A DNA stretch of 48,017 nucleotides, taken from the NCBI GenBank assembly GCA_035550315.1, contig DASZPL010000019.1, positions 1-48,017 of the forward strand, given 5' to 3'. The notes under the pieces were generated by a model that was given only the letters and a program-made list of their open reading frames with translations, made no database searches and was not told where the DNA came from. Positions within the stretch are counted from its first letter, which is position 1, and each line of letters starts with the position of its first letter. A program made the position numbers and the translations under genes. This stretch comes from DASZPL01 sp035550315. GTDB taxonomy: Bacteria; Actinomycetota; Actinomycetes; JAFAQI01. This document shows, in pieces, positions 43,277 to 48,017 of this stretch.

Positions 43277-43299
43277 ACGCTATGAGCGGGGTCGGACAG
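43277..43299 (-). promoter_or_regulatory. Candidate PafBC / RecA-NDp-type promoter of recA
   Basis: On the minus strand: CTGTCCGAC (43299-43291), 8 bases, TAGCGT (43282-43277). The spacing and TANNNT are exact, but only 5 of 9 upstream positions match TTGTCRGTG. It would give a leader of about 50 bases. Such LexA-independent promoters are known for mycobacterial recA. Confidence 0.45.
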
Positions 43300-43342
43300 T
43301 TCCGCGGACCCGACACCGATCTGTGGACGACCGTGCCCATCC

Positions 43343-43371
43343 ACCGTAGCCGAACACATGTTCGAGTCCAG
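43343..43371 (-). promoter_or_regulatory. LexA-controlled recA promoter with SOS box in the spacer
   Basis: On the minus strand CTGGAC (43371-43366), 17 bases, TACGGT (43348-43343). The spacer holds the SOS box TCGAAC-ATGT-GTTCGG (43365-43350), which differs from the perfect repeat at one end base. LexA bound here would block RNA polymerase. The recA start is about 120 bases downstream. Confidence 0.75.
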
Positions 43372-43416
43372 CCGACACGCCGGGCATCGTCCACCTGGCT
43401 CGGTACGGTGGGTCCA

Positions 43417-43887
43417 ATGGGCTCGATTCGCATCACTCGGCTACCGGCGCCGAGTGCCGACCCATCGCTCCTGGGCCAGATATTCGACTACTCCGACGCG
43501 TTCGACGTCCGGGTCCCACGCCCGGACTCACGCACCGCCGAACAGTGGGCACGGTGCGCGCTGGAGCAGGCACCCACGCCGATGCGGCGAGCCGTCCTGC
43601 TCATCCACCGCAGGGTGCTGCGGTTGCGGCTCGAGCCAGTCGGTAGGCCGGACAACGTCCTCGGTTGGCATGTCCGGTCGTCACAACCCGACCAAATCGA
43701 GCTCGAGGCGTCCGGCCCGCTGATGCGTGCGGTCATCATCGGCCGGCGGACCGCGCCGGTCGCGACCGAGGTCAGGACATTCGTGTTCTATCGCCGCCGT
43801 CTCGCAGCCGCGGTTTGGGCGCTCGTCGGCCCGCTGCATCGTCGGGTCGCGCCGTACCTGCTGAAGCGCGGCGCGCGTAGCGCGTGA
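43417..43887 (+). CDS. Small DUF2867-like protein, divergent from recA
   Basis: 156 residues from ATG 43417. Sequence features are FDYSDAFDVRVPRPDSRTAEQWARCALEQAP, DNVLGWHVRSSQPDQIELEASGPLMRAVIIGRR, and the end TFVFYRRRLAAAVWALVGPLHRRVAPYLLKRGA. These resemble DUF2867/SRPBCC-like actinobacterial proteins; family assignment is from memory of the pattern. TACGGT (43404-43409) lies 7 bases before the ATG, so a leaderless transcript is likely. The shared upstream region contains the recA SOS box, so it could be damage-regulated as well. It ends before a hairpin terminator. Confidence 0.6.
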   Translation: MGSIRITRLPAPSADPSLLGQIFDYSDAFDVRVPRPDSRTAEQWARCALEQAPTPMRRAVLLIHRRVLRLRLEPVGRPDNVLGWHVRSSQPDQIELEASGPLMRAVIIGRRTAPVATEVRTFVFYRRRLAAAVWALVGPLHRRVAPYLLKRGARSA

Positions 43888-43920
43888 CCACGGCCGCGCA
43901 CATCGCATCCGGCTGAGGGG

Positions 43921-43945
43921 TGACCCGCCCACCAGCTGCGGGTCA
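43921..43945. terminator. Hairpin terminator between convergent genes
   Basis: TGACCCGC (43921-43928) pairs perfectly with GCGGGTCA (43938-43945) across a 9-base loop. It lies between the DUF2867-like gene and the convergent DUF3046 gene, whose stop codon is in the right arm. There is no T-run, but this suits GC-rich actinobacterial terminators, and it can work in both directions. Confidence 0.6.
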
Positions 43946-44140
43946 GTGGCGGTGCTTGACGGGTACGTCGAAGTGCTCGCACACCGCGAGCCAGACCACG
44001 CGGGGCTCCTCGCCGGCGTCGAGCGCCTCGGCGGGCGAGCGGTCGCCGAGCTGATGCAGCTGCTGGTCGCGCGCGACGGAGGCGGCGTACTGCTCGCCGA
44101 ACTGGGCGTTCATCCGCTCCCAGAAAACCGTCATCCGCAC
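43943..44140 (-). CDS. DUF3046 protein
   Basis: 65 residues, start GTG 44140. The sequence MRMTVFWERMNAQFGEQYAASVARDQQLHQLGDRSPAEALDAGEEPRVVWLAVCEHFDVP matches the small actinobacterial DUF3046 family found next to recA (Rv2738c in M. tuberculosis). Function unknown. The GTG is preferred to ATG 44134 because TAGCGT (44152-44147) lies exactly 6 bases before it (leaderless type), and the family usually starts Met-Arg-x-Thr. It is divergent from lhr. In this genome an additional plus-strand gene separates it from recA. Confidence 0.88.
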   Translation of the reverse strand: MRMTVFWERMNAQFGEQYAASVARDQQLHQLGDRSPAEALDAGEEPRVVWLAVCEHFDVPVKHRH

Positions 44141-44176
44141 GCCGCCACGCTAAGCCCGCCGTGAACGCCGGCGAAC

Positions 44177-44199
44177 GTGTCGGTGCCGGCGACCACAAT
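44177..44199 (+). promoter_or_regulatory. PafBC / RecA-NDp-type promoter of the Lhr helicase gene
   Basis: GTGTCGGTG (44177-44185), 8 bases, CACAAT (44194-44199). It matches TTGTCRGTG at 8 of 9 positions with exact N8 spacing. The hexamer deviates from TANNNT only at its first base. The ATG follows 6 bases later, which predicts a leaderless mRNA. This is consistent with damage-inducible lhr in mycobacteria. Confidence 0.65.
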
Positions 44200-44205
44200 G
44201 GACCG

Positions 44206-47200
44206 ATGGGCGCGCTCGACCGGTTCTCCCCTGCGACGCGGGAGTGGTTCGCCAGCGCCTTCGCCGAGCCGACCGCCGCGCAGGCCGGCGCCTGGGACGC
44301 GATCGCCGACGGCGGCCACGCCCTGGTCATCGCGCCGACCGGGTCCGGCAAGACGCTCGCGGCGTTCCTGCACGCGATCGACCGGTTGCTGACGACGCCG
44401 CGCCCGAGCGATCCGACACAGCGCTGCCGGGTGCTCTACGTCAGCCCGTTGAAGGCGCTCGCCGTAGACGTCGACCGCAACCTGCGCGCGCCGCTCGCCG
44501 GCATCGGGCACGCGGCCGACCGCGTCGGCACTGCGGTCGGTGACGTCGAGATCGCGATCCGCACCGGCGACACTCCGGCCGAGCAACGCCGGGCGTTCAC
44601 CCGGCGCCCGCCGGACGTGCTGATCACGACGCCCGAGTCGCTGTTCCTGCTGCTCACCAGCCAGGCGCGCGAGTCGCTGCGCGGCGTCGACACGGTGATC
44701 GTCGACGAGATCCACGCCGTCGCCGGCACCAAGCGAGGCGCTCACCTCGCGGTCAGCCTGGAGCGCCTCGACGCGCTGCTCCCCCGCCCGGCGCAGCGCA
44801 TCGGGTTGTCGGCGACGGTGCGACCGGTCGAAGAGGTCGCGCGGTTCCTCGGCGGTCTCGGCGAGACCCAGGTCACCGTGGTCCAGCCGCCGACCGCCAA
44901 GACCGTCGAGGTGTCGGTCGTCGTACCGGTCGAAGACATGGCCGAGCCGGACCCCGACGAGTCGCACAGCATCTGGCCGGCGGTCGACGAACGGATCCTC
45001 GACCTGATCGAGGCGCACCGCAGCACCATCGTGTTCGCCAACTCGCGGCGGCTGGCGGAGCGGCTCACCAACCGGCTCAACGAGCTGGCGCACGAGCGGC
45101 GGCTCGGCTCGGAGCTGCCGGACGGCGTGCCCGCGCAGCTGATGGGACAGTCCGGCGCATCACGCGGCGCCGACGCGGTCGTCGCCCGCGCGCACCACGG
45201 CAGCGTGAGCCGCGAGCAGCGGGCGCTCACCGAGGAAGCGCTCAAGCGGGGTGACTTGCCCTGCGTGGTCGCGACGTCGAGCCTCGAGCTCGGCATCGAC
45301 ATGGGGGCGGTCGACCTGGTCGTGCAGGTCGCGTCGCCGCCGTCGGTTGCCAGCGGCCTGCAACGGATCGGCCGCGCCGGCCACCACGTCGGCGCCGTGA
45401 GCCGCGGCGTGATGTTCCCCAACCATCGCGGCGACCTGCTGCCAGCTGCGGTCGTCGCCGACCGGATGCCGGCCGGGGCGATCGAGGCGATCCGGCCGCC
45501 CCGCAACCCGCTCGACGTGCTGGCGCAGCAGCTGGTCGCGATGGTTGCGATGGACGACTGGACGGTCGACCAGGCGGCCACCCTGATCCGCCGGGCGGCG
45601 CCGTTCGCGACGCTGCCCGACTCGGCGTTGCACGCGACGCTCGACATGCTGGCCGGCCGCTACCCCTCGGACGAGTTCGCCGAGCTGCGGCCGCGGCTGG
45701 TCTGGGACCGTACGACGGACACCCTCACCGGCCGGCCGGGTGCGCAGCGGCTCGCCGTGACCAGCGGCGGCACGCTCCCCGACCGCGGCCTGTTCGGCGT
45801 CTTCCTCGCCGGCGCCGAGCGACCGACCCGGGTCGGCGAGCTCGACGAGGAGATGGTCTACGAGTCGCGGGTCGGCGACGTGTTCACGCTCGGCTCGACG
45901 TCGTGGCGGATCGAGGACATCACGCACGACCAGGTGCTCGTCTCGCCGGCCCCGGGCCAGCCCGGCCGGCTGCCGTTCTGGAAGGGCGACGCGCCCGGCC
46001 GGCCGATCGAGCTGGGCCGCCATCTGGGCGCCTTCACCCGCGAGCTACAGGCCCTGCCCGCCGGGCCGGCGGCCGAGCGATTGCGCGCCACCGGCCTCGA
46101 CGACTGGGCGACCGCCAACACGTTGGCCTACCTCGACGAGCAGCGCACCGCCACCGGTTATGTCCCCGACGACCGCACCATCGTGGTCGAGCGGTTCCGT
46201 GACGAGCTGGGCGATTGGCGGATTGCGGTGCACTCGCCGTTCGGCGCGCAGGTCCACGCGCCGTGGGCGCTCGCTCTCGCCGAGCGGCTGCGCGAGCGCA
46301 CCGGCCTCGACGTGCAGGAGATGCACACCGACGACGGCATCCTGCTGCGGCTGCCCGACACCGACGACACGCCGCCCGCGGATCTCGCCGTGTTCGAGCC
46401 GGACGAGATCGACCCGCTGGTCACTCAGGCGGTCGGCAGCTCGGCGCTGTTCGCGTCGCGGTTCCGGGAGTGCGCGGCCCGCGCGTTGCTGCTGCCGCGC
46501 CGTGACCCCGGTCGCCGCTCGCCGCTCTGGCAGCAGCGGCAGCGATCGAGCCAGCTGCTCGCCGTGGCCGGGCAGTATCCGACGTTCCCGATCGTGCTCG
46601 AGGCGATGCGGGAGTGCCTGCAGGACGTCTTCGACCTGCCGGGCCTGGTGCAGCTGATGCGCGACATCAGCGAGCGCACCGTGCGGATCGTCGAGGTCGA
46701 GAGCGCGCAGCCGTCGCCGTACGCCCGATCGCTGCTGTTCGGCTACGTCGGCGCGTTCATCTACGAAGGCGACCAGCCGCTGGCGGAGCGCCGGGCCGCG
46801 GCGCTGGCGCTCGACGCGACGCTGCTCGCGGAGCTGCTCGGCACCGCCGAGCTGCGCGAGCTGCTCGATCCCGGCGCCGTCGACGAGGTCGAGGCGGAGC
46901 TCGCCTGGCTCACCGACGAGCGCCGGCTGCGCGACGCGGAAGCGGTCGCCGACGCGCTGCGGGTGCTCGGCGATCTCAGCACTGACGAGCTGCTCCGCCG
47001 CGGCGCCGCGCCCGCGATGCTGGCCGAACTGGAGGAGCGCCGCCGCGCCATCCGGGTGCGGATCGCGGGCGAGGAGCGATGGCTCGCGGTGGAGGATGCC
47101 GCGCGGGTGCGCGACGCGCTCGGCGTGCCGTTGCCGGTCGGCGTGCCGCATGCCTTCCTCGAACCGGTCGCCGATCCGCTCGGCGATTTGCTGTCACGGT

Positions 47201-48017
47201 TCGCCCGCCGCCGCGGCCCGTTTCACACCGCCGACGCGGCGGCTCGGTTCGGGCTTGGACCGGCGGTCGCCGACCAGGCGTTGCATCGGCTGCTGGCCGC
47301 GGGCCGGCTGGTGCGGGGCGATTTCCGGCCCGGCGGCCTCGGGCTCGAGTGGTGCGACGCCGAGTCGTTGCGGGCGATGCGCCGGCGTTCCATGGCGAAG
47401 CTGCGGCAGGAGGTCGAGCCGGCCGAGCCGCGACAGCTGGGGCGGTTCCTGCCGGCGTGGCAAGGCGTCGGCACGCACGGCGGCCGCGGCTTAGACGGGC
47501 TGGCCCGGGCGCTCGAGCAGCTCGCCGGCACCGCGTTGCCGGCGTCGATGCTGGAGAGCGTCGTACTGCCGAGCCGGGTCAGCGACTACACCCCGGCGAT
47601 GCTCGACGAGCTGATGGCGGCCGGTGAGGTGCTGTGGGCCGGGCACGGCCGGTTGCCGGGCAACGACGGCTGGGTCTCACTGCACCTGGCCGACCGGGCG
47701 CCGCTGACGCTGCCGGAGCCGGCAGAGCTGACCCAGGAACCGGTGCACCAGCAGCTGATGGCCGCGCTGGAGGCGGGCGGCGCGTTGTTCTTCCGCGACC
47801 TCGCGTCCCGCCTCACTCTCGACGAGCCGGTCACCGACCGGGCACTGGCCGACGCGTTGTGGGACCTGGTCTGGGCCGGGTTGGTGAGCAACGACACGAT
47901 CGCGCCGCTGCGCGCGCTGCTGGCCGGCAGCAGCCGGCGCCCAACAGCCGCGCGCGGCCGCACCGCACGGCGCGGCCGGTCGTTGCGGCTGGCCGCGTCC
48001 GGTCCGCCGTCGGTCGC
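44206..48017 (+). CDS. lhr: Lhr-family ATP-dependent DNA helicase, 3' end outside window
   Basis: From ATG 44206 the frame is open to the end of the window (1270 codons; full-length Lhr is about 1500). Motifs: Q-motif area FAEPTAAQAGAWDAI, Walker A APTGSGKT (43-50), Walker B VDEIH (166-170), motif III SATVRP, motif V TSSLELGID and motif VI QRIGRAGH. A long C-terminal Lhr region with winged-helix and beta-barrel parts follows (for example LGSTSWRIEDIT). Lhr is a 3'-to-5' DNA helicase linked to repair in mycobacteria. A damage-type promoter lies just upstream. The C-terminus and stop are beyond base 48017. Confidence 0.95.
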   Translation, partial: MGALDRFSPATREWFASAFAEPTAAQAGAWDAIADGGHALVIAPTGSGKTLAAFLHAIDRLLTTPRPSDPTQRCRVLYVSPLKALAVDVDRNLRAPLAGIGHAADRVGTAVGDVEIAIRTGDTPAEQRRAFTRRPPDVLITTPESLFLLLTSQARESLRGVDTVIVDEIHAVAGTKRGAHLAVSLERLDALLPRPAQRIGLSATVRPVEEVARFLGGLGETQVTVVQPPTAKTVEVSVVVPVEDMAEPDPDESHSIWPAVDERILDLIEAHRSTIVFANSRRLAERLTNRLNELAHERRLGSELPDGVPAQLMGQSGASRGADAVVARAHHGSVSREQRALTEEALKRGDLPCVVATSSLELGIDMGAVDLVVQVASPPSVASGLQRIGRAGHHVGAVSRGVMFPNHRGDLLPAAVVADRMPAGAIEAIRPPRNPLDVLAQQLVAMVAMDDWTVDQAATLIRRAAPFATLPDSALHATLDMLAGRYPSDEFAELRPRLVWDRTTDTLTGRPGAQRLAVTSGGTLPDRGLFGVFLAGAERPTRVGELDEEMVYESRVGDVFTLGSTSWRIEDITHDQVLVSPAPGQPGRLPFWKGDAPGRPIELGRHLGAFTRELQALPAGPAAERLRATGLDDWATANTLAYLDEQRTATGYVPDDRTIVVERFRDELGDWRIAVHSPFGAQVHAPWALALAERLRERTGLDVQEMHTDDGILLRLPDTDDTPPADLAVFEPDEIDPLVTQAVGSSALFASRFRECAARALLLPRRDPGRRSPLWQQRQRSSQLLAVAGQYPTFPIVLEAMRECLQDVFDLPGLVQLMRDISERTVRIVEVESAQPSPYARSLLFGYVGAFIYEGDQPLAERRAAALALDATLLAELLGTAELRELLDPGAVDEVEAELAWLTDERRLRDAEAVADALRVLGDLSTDELLRRGAAPAMLAELEERRRAIRVRIAGEERWLAVEDAARVRDALGVPLPVGVPHAFLEPVADPLGDLLSRFARRRGPFHTADAAARFGLGPAVADQALHRLLAAGRLVRGDFRPGGLGLEWCDAESLRAMRRRSMAKLRQEVEPAEPRQLGRFLPAWQGVGTHGGRGLDGLARALEQLAGTALPASMLESVVLPSRVSDYTPAMLDELMAAGEVLWAGHGRLPGNDGWVSLHLADRAPLTLPEPAELTQEPVHQQLMAALEAGGALFFRDLASRLTLDEPVTDRALADALWDLVWAGLVSNDTIAPLRALLAGSSRRPTAARGRTARRGRSLRLAASGPPSV

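Overview
This window looks like a chromosomal segment of a high-GC Gram-positive bacterium (Actinomycetota). The signs are very high GC in third codon positions, frequent GTG starts with 4-base GTGA/ATGA overlaps, an RbpA-type RNA polymerase binding protein, mycothiol-dependent and F420/deazaflavin-type enzymes, a B12-dependent ribonucleotide reductase, and a DNA-repair block whose order resembles the mycobacterial one: nrdR - LysM cell-division gene - lexA, hflX - dapF - miaA - miaB, recX - recA, DUF3046. I cannot name the genus. No rRNA, tRNA, CRISPR array, transposase or prophage was seen. There is no gene-free stretch longer than 300 bases; the longest gaps (about 140-195 bases) hold regulatory DNA.

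Region by region: 1-677 is the 5' part of a DUF222/13E12-type gene that leaves the window. 753-6568 is a minus-strand block: an aldehyde dehydrogenase, a polar amino-acid ABC transporter (binding lipoprotein, permease, ATPase), a GNAT-like protein and an SCO6745-type protein. 6604-11767 runs forward: M20 amidohydrolase, Maf pyrophosphatase, tRNA dihydrouridine synthase, cold-shock protein, RbpA-like protein, MFS exporter. 11764-20892 is envelope and signalling: a secreted phosphodiester glycosidase, a Lon-N-domain protein, an anti-sigma-like ATPase, an ABC-2 exporter, two NarL-type two-component systems, and two PspC proteins, one fused to the second kinase. 20914-25680 is redox and housekeeping: glutathione peroxidase, aldo/keto reductase, deazaflavin reductase, flavin reductase, DinB-like enzyme, an ArsR-type regulator with a 61-residue partner, NUDIX, NTF2-like. 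25802-44140 is the genome-maintenance block: nrdR-nrdJ, LysM gene, lexA, CAP protein, hflX, dapF, miaA, miaB, VOC, L,D-transpeptidase, CPBP protein, mycothiol-dependent enzyme, recX, recA, a small DUF2867-like gene and DUF3046. 44206 to the end is a large Lhr-type helicase cut by the window edge.

The strongest theme is DNA-damage control. LexA-type SOS boxes sit at the DUF222 start codon, between the LysM gene and lexA (two), and upstream of recA. A second damage promoter type, the PafBC/RecA-NDp pattern TTGTCRGTG-N8-TANNNT, is matched upstream of lhr and of the DUF222 gene, and more weakly upstream of recA. The DUF222 gene therefore appears to carry both control systems on one leaderless promoter. 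Inside the same block nrdJ carries two inteins (one mini-intein, one with a LAGLIDADG endonuclease) and recA carries a third, inserted at the FFG/SPETT position. All three keep their splicing residues. Paired NrdR-box-like repeats lie upstream of nrdR-nrdJ.

Other points to look at: a 122-base out-of-frame overlap between hflX and the signal peptide of the next gene, a long inverted repeat joining the 3' ends of two convergent genes, and a recurring leaderless start layout (TANNNT followed by 6-8 bases and the start codon) at seven genes.
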